A DNA stretch of 64,000 nucleotides from Sipunculus nudus (Eukaryota > Annelida > Sipuncula > Golfingiida > Sipunculidae): NCBI GenBank assembly GCA_026874595.1, contig CM049307.1, positions 1,885,579 to 1,949,578 on the forward strand, written 5' to 3'. Under the pieces are notes generated by a model that was given only the letters and a program-made list of their open reading frames with translations, ran no database searches and was not told the origin of the DNA. Within the stretch, counting starts at the first letter, position 1. The number at the start of each line of letters is the position of its first letter. Shown here one piece after another: positions 35,691 to 44,717 of the stretch. A program made the position numbers and the translations under genes.

Positions 35691-36131
35691 GAGAAACTGA
35701 CATGATTGTTGTCATTTTATAGTAAAAAAATAGAAAAATATTCGTTAAAATGACAAAAAATACAGGTGGCGCCACCAGTTTTCGGGAGCTGACCAAACTC
35801 ATCATGGTCAATATTCAAGGCAAGATTCATGACAATCCATGCATTAATTATCAAGATATTGGAGGTTTTGTATTATATATTTGATTATTCTGGGGGGTAC
35901 TTTCAAGCCCCATAGCTCAAAGGATATAGGTCACAGTGACCTTATTTCAGGTTTCCAAGGAGATTTTTTATTGACCTCCTTGGATGTTAACATAGAAGTT
36001 TCTAGGACCAGCAGTTACGATTTGTGTCCTGCTAATGGTTGGCCGGACGGCCGGATGACCGGTCGGCCGGACGGACGATGGACAAAGCGCCATTCCTATA
36101 CCTCAGTTGACTTACAGTCAGCTGAGCTAAA
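35691..36131 (+). mobile_element. HEL-1b 3' fragment (one unit)
   Basis: GGTGGCGCCACC at 35764-35775 opens one 340-type unit. It is followed by a GGCCGGACGG tract (36040-36080) and the terminal hairpin at 36099-36129. The left arm is TACCTCAG, one change from the consensus. Confidence 0.65.
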
Positions 36132-36655
36132 AATGGACACAATTTGCGCCCTGTGTTACTGCTCAAAATCATGTTTCTGGTTAGTAGCTTGCAGAATATA
36201 GGTCATCATGGCCTAATTTCAGGTTTCCAAGGAGGTTCATCTAGAACCTCCTAGGATGTTGTGTAAGAAGATTCAAGGCCTATTGGATACAATTTGTGCC
36301 CAGTCTGACTGTTTGGGTGCTTATAAGACATCTTTTCCTAAAGGTTGCAAAATATAGGGTTATGTCAGGTTAGATGATTCTAGGCCTAATGGATACAATT
36401 TGTGCCCTGTATGACTATTTTGATGCTCCAAATGATGTTTTCGGCCTGTAGGTCACAAAATATAGGTCACCATGACCTTATTTTGGGTTTCCAAGGACAT
36501 TTGCCCAGGACCTTCCTGGATGTACAGTTAGAAGTTTCTAAGTCATATGGTTATGATTTGTGCCCTGTTAATGGCCAGACTGCCGGACAACAGGACGGAT
36601 GCCGGAAAAAGGGTGATGGCTATAGCTCAGATGACTTACAGTCAGCTGAGCTAAA
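36132..36655 (+). mobile_element. HEL-1b 3' fragment, second
   Basis: Two or three short units with aatttgtgccc(t/a)g and ccaagga(g/c). A small hairpin GGAGGTTC-ATCTA-GAACCTCC lies near 36230. The terminal hairpin is at 36623-36653. Confidence 0.6.
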
Positions 36656-37266
36656 AACACTTAGAAGCTTACTTCTCAGGAACCATTGGGTGGATTTTTA
36701 CAAAAATTACTATGATCATAAGAACTGATGGTCTGTGCCTGCTGCACAAGTACGGGGGGGGGGGGGGGGGGGGGCACCTACAATTTTTTTTTTATTTATG
36801 AATTTGTATTGCATTTTTTGACTTTGGCCTTATGAGCAGGATATCTCTAAAAGGATTCACTGTATGAATTTCATTTCTTGGGTGAAGATGTATGTTGACA
36901 AAATCTCAGTCAAGTTTGAATATGGGTGACCTTGACCTATTTTTCTATGTGTTAGAGCTGATTATAGAAAAACACTTAGAAGCTAATATCTCAGGAACCA
37001 TTGGGTGGATTTTCACAAAGCTCACTATGATCATTGGGACTGAAAGTTTGTATCTGCTGCACAAGGTTTGGGGCAATTTCTACATTTCTGATTTTTAATG
37101 AATTTTTATTTTATTTTTAACTTTGGCCTTGTCAGCGGAATATCTCCAAAAGTATTCAACATAGGAACTTCATGACTTTAGTGCTGATGCATATTTACAG
37201 AATCTAGGTCAGGTTCAAAGATGGGTGACCTTGACATACTTTCAAAGTCACAGAGCTTAGAATAGA
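36656..37266 (+). repeat. Two ~300-bp tandem units with a 21-G run
   Basis: The units both open with cacttagaagct and share ggaaccattgggtggatttt, ctctaaaaggattca and gttagagctgattatag. The first has a G21 tract at 36754-36774, where the second has a few Gs only. Confidence 0.75.
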
Positions 37267-38041
37267 AAAAACAAGGGACCGATGGTTAACGGCGCTCAGC
37301 TGTTATATATGATAAAAAATATGATTTGGGAATGAGGCACATGCTGGTTTTGTGTGGTAATAAATATAAGCTTTATTATGAAATGTTGGTGTTTAGCTTA
37401 TGTATGATTTTGATAGTACTTATCTTTGGAGACAGGGAAGAGGATTGATTTCATTTATTTTATTGACAAATGGAGTGCTATTGTCACAGATTTTGACTTG
37501 GTCATATAACTTATAAGCAGCACAAATAAAACAAGGGACCCATGGGTCACGGCGCTCAGCTGATCGTGATTGGACTATAAATGTTTCTCCACTGTGATAC
37601 TATATCGAGTCGATAAAGCTTATGAATATCATGTACATGTTAGGCTATTATAAAGGAATGTAATGTAATATGTGAGTAAATGATAAATGAAATTACCTGA
37701 CTGATGGATTAATAGAGTCAAATAAAGTGGTTTATTTTTTATTTATTTAGGAGGGGTTGAAAATTGTGATATATTTGAGCAAATATGAATGCAATGACAG
37801 CAGTAATAAGCAGTAGTAGAATGATGATAAGGCTATTTGTTGAAGGATCTAAAGTGTATGGTAGTCTGCAAGCGTTCAATTAGACAGATATGATGTTATG
37901 ATTAACTATGCTGATGAAGTGATTTATGAATATGTGACTGTATGACACAATATCTCTTTAGTCTTGACAAGGTACATTATTGTGATGCCCACTATGTCTA
38001 CATATTACACAATATTGACATAATTTCTGGCATGTACATAG

Positions 38042-39183
38042 TGTCACCCCTAACTTAACGTGAAAACTTTACAACGGATATATCCTATAAAACAATAGGA
38101 TGGGTTAACGCTCGCCACTTGATTTCATTAATCAAGAAATTAGATCCCGGTCATTACAGGTGACATTTCCAGGTTCTTTTAAGGACGTGTATAAAAATAC
38201 CAGACAATCATACACCCAGATCAAAAGAAACTATGAGACATCAGGTTAAATTCACAAATATAATTCAAGACAATACTTACAAAGACGTAGATGTAAGTGT
38301 GTGTGCGTTGATGTGTCAATGCGACAGTCCTTCACATTAAAAATACAGGATATTTACCGAGTCCGTGGTTTGTATAAAAAAACCATAAAGTCCAGTTCCT
38401 TCAGAGATCTCTGGTTACTGTTTTGCGTAGAATCTAGCGTATGGTTAGCAGCATATAGTCTTTCTGAGTTTAGCGATCTTCAACTGATCTTGCTTGTCAG
38501 CGACCCAGGTAGGTTTACATTCACATGCATGCAATAGCGCCCTTTGTTTATGTAGAGCTTAGAGTCCTTGACCTTGCTCGTGTAGCAATGGGTTCACGGC
38601 TTACGGCGGTTATGTATTTAGTTCAAGCTGAACTAGGCCGGCAGGTGACGAGCGCGCTCTCTCTATATCGCAAATACGAAGCTCTTTCGGCAGCACGGCT
38701 GAGTTCTTATGAGCTGGGTCCTTGCTTCATGTAGAAGCTTGCTTCTATGCCGTTCCTGGCGTTTCAATGTTCCTACTCCCGTTCGTGCGTGCTGCCACCT
38801 CAAGCTTCAAGACCCAACTGAAGGCAGCTTCCAGCGTCTCTCCCTGAACTCTGACGTCACAATCGTCGTCACAATACGGCGATCCGGTTCTCTGATTGGC
38901 TTATGGCTCAAGTGTCCCATATAAGGTTATATGTGACCTGGTTTGACTGCTAGCGTCACCTTGGCGACCCACATACCACATAATAATAATACACACGATG
39001 CGTGACACGGATAAATCAGCTGATAGCCGATGGGATTCCATACAAGAATACACAATATATATATATACAATCAAGACCTGTCAACGCTTTAGGATGACGT
39101 TTCACGTCAATATCAATAGAGAACAGACTTCGTTAAACTATGATACAAAACACCGTACATATTGTCACCGATTTCTGGTGACA
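38042..39183 (-). repeat. 3' LTR
   Basis: 1142 bp, bounded on plus by TGTCACC and GGTGACA (7-bp inverted ends). It contains a TGACGTCA palindrome (CRE-type site) at 38852-38859. Short open frames in it recur identically in the other LTR and are not genes. Confidence 0.95.
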
Positions 39184-39200
39184 TCACCCCCTCCTTTTAA
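39184..39200 (-). promoter_or_regulatory. Polypurine tract
   Basis: The minus strand reads TTAAAAGGAGGGGGTGA directly against the 3' LTR, the expected site for plus-strand priming. Confidence 0.8.
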
Positions 39201-39403
39201 GGAAAATACACAGTATTTTCTCGATACATCGTATCGTTCTATCTTACAGGGTCCAGCTAAACATATTTACATGTAGCAATACATAGCAATACATAAGGGT
39301 CATGTAACAAGTTGTCATTAGTACATGCCCACGGTCTATGACACAGGGCAAAATCTAGTACATGTTTAGACTTAACTGGCTAAACATTATAGCTCATTAC
39401 ATC

Positions 39404-39979
39404 CTAACACTCAGGCAGTCTGCTAAGAAAATCAGGTCCATGGTTTAGTTTACCTGACACTGCTTCAATATCAAATCTAAACTCTTGTAGAACCAGTGCC
39501 CATCTCATTACTCTCTTATTAGCACATTTTGATTTGCTAATACACTTTAATGGTTTGTGGTCGGTCTGAATGGTGAACGGTCTACAAGCCAGGTACATCT
39601 CAAATTTCTGTACAGACCATACAATTGCTAATGACTCTTTCTCGATGGTGGAGTAATTTCTCTCCCAGGGCAATAGTTTACGACTGGCATAAGCTACTGG
39701 GTGCATGATCCCCTCGTGTCTTTGCATCAGGATACAGCCAATACCCACATCAGATGCATCACATTTCAAATAAAATCGTTTACTGAAATCAGGTAGCTTC
39801 AGTATGGGAGGGTCTGACAGTTTAGCCTTTAGAGAACAGTACGCGTTCTCGTGTACGGGTTTCCAGTCTAGTTTGTTAGGTTGACCTTTACGCGTTAGAT
39901 CAGTCAAGGGCACCGCTATTTCCGCATAGTTTGGCACGAATTTTCGATAGTACCCTGTAAGACCTAGGAATGCTCGCAA
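39404..39979 (-). pseudogene. RT connection and RNase H domain of the LTR retrotransposon (RT core deleted)
   Basis: From about 39999 the minus strand reads TDRPKTKK and then LRAFLGLTGYYRKFVPNYAE, the segment right after the RT palm in Ty3/gypsy elements. RNase H follows with catalytic residues visible: D in KCDASDVGIG, E in YSTIEKESLAIVW and D in IQTDHKPL. It closes with DFLSRLPEC and a stop at 39404. RT fingers and palm, including the YxDD motif, are absent between the integrase tail (about 40007) and 39999. RNase H is the last domain before the polypurine tract. Confidence 0.9.
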
Positions 39980-40120
39980 AGCCTTCTTTGTCTTAGGTCT
40001 ATCAGTGCTCTGTTTCCCCGTCTACACCGTCAGGATCATGTATAGAATCAGGTGCGCCCTTGGCTACCGCTGCCAGAATATGCTGGGGCTCGTTTCTAGC
40101 ATGGTACCGTTTCAGCATAT

Positions 40121-40975
40121 TCACGTGGAAGGTTTAACCTTATCGCCAATCTTAATCCGATAGTCTAAGTCCCCAACCCTGTTTACAATAGTATAGGGGC
40201 CTTTCCACTGTACCATTAATTTGTTCCGCTCCGTCGGGAGTAACAACAAAACTTCGTCTCCGGCCTCAAACCTGCGCATGCATTTACCTCTATCATATAA
40301 CAGTCTGTGTCTGTTCGCTGATTTGTTCAACGCCTCTCTAGCTAACGCGCATGTGTCGCTTAGTTTGTCTTGTAGGTCCAGGACGTATTGGTACGTGGTT
40401 TTAGTCTCGACGCTAGTATCTCGCTGGGTCCACAGATCCCTTAGAATCTGCATCGGTCCTCTAACGATCCTACCATAGAGCAACTCAAAGGGTGAGAACC
40501 CTGTGCTCTCATGTGGCGCTTCTCGGTACGCAAAAAGCACGGCGCTGAGGTACCGATCCCAATCTCGCGGTCTTTCCTCGCACATCCGTTTCAACATTAA
40601 CTTTAACGTTCCATTGAATCTCTCCACCATTCCGTTGCACATAGGATGGTAAGGAGTAGTGGTGAGCTGTCTTACAGACAAAACACGGCTAACTTCTCGC
40701 ATGAGGTCTGACGTAAATTGTGTTCCCATGTCAGTAAGCACCTCTGACGGCACTCCTAACCGCGCATAAATATCAACTAGCGCATCAGCCACAGAGACTG
40801 TATCTATGTTCTTTAAAGCAACAGCCTCCGGATATCTAGTGGCATAATCCATAACGGTCAGAATATACCTGTGACCTCTCTCAGACGCTGAATGAATCGG
40901 CCCAACCAGATCCATCGAAATTCTACGCCAGGGCTCATCAATTAATGGCATCTGGCCTAACGTAGCTCCAGGCAC
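40121..40975 (-). pseudogene. Integrase of the LTR retrotransposon (5' part deleted, 3' frameshifted)
   Basis: The frame encodes a DDE integrase core: D22 in MDLVGPI, D82 in TDMGTQF and E118 in NGMVERFNG, 35 residues between the last two. A GPY/F module follows (WKGPYTIVNRVGDLDYRI). Upstream in the same frame, to about 41040, CKSCPICQKTIPKGK supplies the last two cysteines of HHCC. The two histidines are missing, lost with the deletion near 41045. The 3' end stops early at a homopolymer near 40125. In a neighbouring frame it continues as FHVNMLKRYHARNEP to about 40007. Confidence 0.88.
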
Positions 40976-42855
40976 CTTGCCTTTCGGTATGGTTTTCTGG
41001 CAAATGGGACAGGACTTGCAAAACTCATTACGTCGTACCGTAACGTCTGAGGTACCACCACTCGAGATCCATCTTGATCTCCCCGTTTATCACTCACAAC
41101 CCGAACTAAATATTCGTCCTCAATTCTAAATGGACTATCATTTCTAGCCTCTCTAGCTAGCCTCCAATACGGCGCTAAAGACCCATCCTCCTCCTGCGCC
41201 TTCAAAAATTCGGTCGGACTCACATCGGCAACTGGGCTTGCAACATTCAAGCTACGCGTCGGTATCTGTTTCTCTCGTGCAGCGCTCCGTGTCTCCACCG
41301 CGGACGACACCTCCTTTTGTGACTCTACACCGTCACACACTATGCCTGAGGACCGCTCAGACTTCCACGTCGGGTCCGGATCATACGGACCACACGCTCC
41401 CGCTACGTTACCTAGCGCTAAATCACATACAGCATCCCCGACCACCATTGCCTCGATAGTACCGACAAAGTACGCACAGTCCACATTAATCCTAGCCGTA
41501 GGAAATTGTCTTACAGACCCGTCGAACAACCTACACTCGACCTGGTGTCCGGTGAACTGATTCGGCTCCACGTACGACTCACGTATTCCTGCCGAGGAAC
41601 ATCCCGAATCCCGCAGCACCCTCGCTGACTTACCATTCACCAGCCCTTCACACACAGGTAACGAGATTCCGCCTTCTGTCTGGGCAGCAAATCCTAACGA
41701 CTGACTCGGACTCTCTACTTCCGGTTTCACCGCACCGACTGTCTCCGTTTCCGCCTCGACTACTGCCATTGACATAGTCTCCGGTTTCTGTTTTGGGTTA
41801 TACGGGGGGCTAAAATTAGTCCTATACCCCTGCTGATCGCCAGCAGCACGCCCTACTTGAGGGGAAGACCTAGGCCTCGACCGGGCATTAGTCTTACATT
41901 CCCGCGCCTTATGTCCCAGTTCATTACATAAATAACATCTGATGCCTCCTGATGGCTTAAATGTCTGACCGTCCGGACTGCGCTCAACCTCTCGCTTCTC
42001 TCTAGGCTGAGATACCGGTTGCGCTGGACGCGGCACATTATTGCCATAACGAGGACCTGCTGTAAGGCTGTGTACACCGTGAGCCTCCGTATAACTCTCG
42101 GCTAAGTCTACCATACTATCAAAGTCACGACACCGTCTCTCTTTCAAAAACATAGAGAGATCCCTACTACAGCAGTTTACGAACTGCTCACACATCAACA
42201 GGTTAACTACCCCGTCGTAGTCACCTCCGACCCCTGCCATCCCTATCCAATGGTCTAGGTATCCACTCAGTCTCACCGCAAACTGACTCGGCGTTTCGCC
42301 TCGCTCAGGCCTACAAGTCCGAAACTTGTGTCGATAACCCTCTTCGGTCATTTGGTATCGCTTTAACAAGGCTATCTTTAACTTATCGTAATCCATGGCC
42401 TCACTAACCGATAACTGTGTGTAAGTCCCTAGCGCCTTACCCCGCAGTAACGGACTCAGGTGTAACGCCCAATTCTCCCTATCATAGCCTTGACATACAG
42501 CTAATCGTTCAAATCGCTCAAGAAACGCATCTAGCTGATCGTGAGCCTCATCAAAAGGTGGAAGCTGGATTTTCGGGAATACATCCCTACTTCTCTCTTC
42601 TTTAACCCCAGAGTCAGACTTTAACCTTAGAACCTCTAATTCGTGGGCTCTAGCCTCTCGCTCGCGCTCTAATTCCCGCTGCTCACGCTCTAATTCCCGC
42701 TCTAATTCCCACTGTTCCTTCTCTATTTCACGTTGCCTAGCTCTTTCCTCACGTTCCTCATCCGCACGCCGTCTAGCCTCAACATAATCTTGTAAAGCCT
42801 GGTCCTTAAGTCCCAAGGCCTGTCCGCATCTAACAAGTGACTCTAACGTTTCCAT
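40957..42855 (-). CDS. Gag-protease polyprotein of the LTR retrotransposon (truncated pol start)
   Basis: The 632-residue frame opens METLESLVRC. Residues 27-80 are Glu/Arg-rich and predicted coiled coil. Residues 95-260 are the capsid (retrotransposon gag type), including GETPSQFAVRLSGYLDHWI and LLMCEQFV. A CCHC zinc knuckle is at C307, C310, H315, C320. An aspartic protease follows, with active-site triad D416-S417-G418 in LRDSGC. Residues 546-606 (FLKAQEEDGSLAPYWRLA and on) resemble the spacer that precedes the integrase HHCC finger. The last 26 residues are out of frame, caused by a deletion that removed most of HHCC. Confidence 0.9.
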   Translation of the reverse strand: METLESLVRCGQALGLKDQALQDYVEARRRADEEREERARQREIEKEQWELERELEREQRELEREREARAHELEVLRLKSDSGVKEERSRDVFPKIQLPPFDEAHDQLDAFLERFERLAVCQGYDRENWALHLSPLLRGKALGTYTQLSVSEAMDYDKLKIALLKRYQMTEEGYRHKFRTCRPERGETPSQFAVRLSGYLDHWIGMAGVGGDYDGVVNLLMCEQFVNCCSRDLSMFLKERRCRDFDSMVDLAESYTEAHGVHSLTAGPRYGNNVPRPAQPVSQPREKREVERSPDGQTFKPSGGIRCYLCNELGHKARECKTNARSRPRSSPQVGRAAGDQQGYRTNFSPPYNPKQKPETMSMAVVEAETETVGAVKPEVESPSQSLGFAAQTEGGISLPVCEGLVNGKSARVLRDSGCSSAGIRESYVEPNQFTGHQVECRLFDGSVRQFPTARINVDCAYFVGTIEAMVVGDAVCDLALGNVAGACGPYDPDPTWKSERSSGIVCDGVESQKEVSSAVETRSAAREKQIPTRSLNVASPVADVSPTEFLKAQEEDGSLAPYWRLAREARNDSPFRIEDEYLVRVVSDKRGDQDGSRVVVPQTLRYDVMSFASPVPFARKPYRKARCLELR

Positions 42856-43002
42856 GGTAACGCTCTAACCTAGTAAGATTCCAGTATCTAGTAATATCCG
42901 CTCTTAAAAATCCGTAAATACGTACTGTTAAAGCCAACCTAACGAACCGGCGGTATCCGTACAATAACACTACGGTAGCTCTACGCATCAAAATTCTACT
43001 TA

Positions 43003-43056
43003 TACGGACGGACGGACGGAAGGTCGGACGAAGGGTCAGACGGATGGACGGATGGA
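43003..43056. repeat. GACGG microsatellite in the LTR element leader
   Basis: (ACGG)n and GGATGGAC-like repeats, the same motif family as the HEL-1 3' tails. Confidence 0.8.
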
Positions 43057-43553
43057 TATCAAGATATCAATAAACACCATGCACCTATGATTACCATGCC
43101 AATCGGGAGGGGTAAACCTACCTGTCAAGAGACCCTACCACGTGACCAATCACAAACTAGTGTAGAAAAAATTATACCAGGGCGTATCTAACAACATCAA
43201 AAATTTTCACTCTAATCTGGGTTTATATCAACCCAATAATGATGTCCAGGTATCACTGAACTAGCATTTCTCACAAAACATGCATGTGTTCTAGCCAAAT
43301 CTACAAGGTATATGCCAATCTTGAAACAATGTTGTGCTTCAGGTAATATTCTCACTGAATAAATATTAACTCCTAACAGTGGGGTAATTTCATTGTGCAA
43401 GTATACACTACAACATCAGTTTGGTGTCATTTCCAATTATTAATTCAGATCAACTCTAGTTTGAGTATATGAATGTCTGGTTTCAGTACTGTTTTCTCAG
43501 TTCAAAACTTCTGAAACTTACTGTAATTAGCCAGTTTTTTAAGGCTAATTATA

Positions 43554-43570
43554 TCCTGGCACGCTCGCCA
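43554..43570 (-). promoter_or_regulatory. Primer-binding site
   Basis: The minus strand reads TGGCGAGCGTGCCAGGA, five bases inside the 5' LTR. It matches the complement of a tRNA-Arg 3' end in most positions, so priming by tRNA-Arg is plausible but unconfirmed. Confidence 0.6.
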
Positions 43571-43575
43571 TACAA

Positions 43576-44717
43576 TGTCACCCCTAACTTAACGTGAAAA
43601 CTTTACAACGGATATATCCTATAAAACAATAGGATGGGTTAACGCTCGCCACTTGATTTCATTAATCAAGAAATTAGATCCCGGTCATTACAGGTGACAT
43701 TTCCAGGTTCTTTTAAGGACGTGTATAAAAATACCAGACAATCATACACCCAGATCAAAAGAAACTATGAGACATCAGGTTAAATTCACAAATATAATTC
43801 AAGACAATACTTACAAAGACGTAGATGTAAGTGTGTGTGCGTTGATGTGTCAATGCGACAGTCCTTCACATTAAAAATACAGGATATTTACCGAGTCCGT
43901 GGTTTGTATAAAAAAACCATAAAGTCCAGTTCCTTCAGAGATCTCTGGTTACTGTTTTGCGTAGAATCTAGCGTATGGTTAGCAGCATATAGTCTTTCTG
44001 AGTTTAGCGATCTTCAACTGATCTTGCTTGTCAGCGACCCAGGTAGGTTTACATTCACATGCATGCAATAGCGCCCTTTGTTTATGTAGAGCTTAGAGTC
44101 CTTGACCTTGCTCGTGTAGCAATGGGTTCACGGCTTACGGCGGTTATGTATTTAGTTCAAGCTGAACTAGGCCGGCAGGTGACGAGCGCGCTCTCTCTAT
44201 ATCGCAAATACGAAGCTCTTTCGGCAGCACGGCTGAGTTCTTATGAGCTGGGTCCTTGCTTCATGTAGAAGCTTGCTTCTATGCCGTTCCTGGCGTTTCA
44301 ATGTTCCTACTCCCGTTCGTGCGTGCTGCCACCTCAAGCTTCAAGACCCAACTGAAGGCAGCTTCCAGCGTCTCTCCCTGAACTCTGACGTCACAATCGT
44401 CGTCACAATACGGCGATCCGGTTCTCTGATTGGCTTATGGCTCAAGTGTCCCATATAAGGTTATATGTGACCTGGTTTGACTGCTAGCGTCACCTTGGCG
44501 ACCCACATACCACATAATAATAATACACACGATGCGTGACACGGATAAATCAGCTGATAGCCGATGGGATTCCATACAAGAATACACAATATATATATAT
44601 ACAATCAAGACCTGTCAACGCTTTAGGATGACGTTTCACGTCAATATCAATAGAGAACAGACTTCGTTAAACTATGATACAAAACACCGTACATATTGTC
44701 ACCGATTTCTGGTGACA
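43576..44717 (-). repeat. 5' LTR
   Basis: 1142 bp, matching the 3' LTR at a constant offset of 5534. The TGACGTCA site is at 44386-44393. It should contain the promoter for minus-strand transcription. I could not place a TATA box with confidence. Confidence 0.95.

Larger units (their letters stand above)
38042..44717 (-). mobile_element. Ty3/gypsy-class LTR retrotransposon, Gmr1-like domain order, defective
   Basis: This 6676-bp element lies on the minus strand. It has two 1142-bp LTRs in which I saw no difference, TG...CA ends, and a 5-bp duplication CATAG (38037-38041 and 44718-44722). Reading 5' to 3' on the minus strand: LTR, primer-binding site, leader, gag, protease, integrase, RNase H, polypurine tract, LTR. 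Integrase precedes RNase H, the reverse of the usual Ty3/gypsy order. The RT catalytic core and most of the integrase HHCC finger are deleted, so the copy cannot be autonomous. It lies in the sense orientation within the PKC intron. Confidence 0.93.

Noticed and set aside
38301-39276. Four plus-strand open frames within the 3' LTR, repeated in the 5' LTR
   Set aside because: Antisense to the element and identical only because the LTRs are. No known protein.
41238-42605. Plus-strand open frames opposite gag
   Set aside because: Shadow frames of the gag-protease coding strand.
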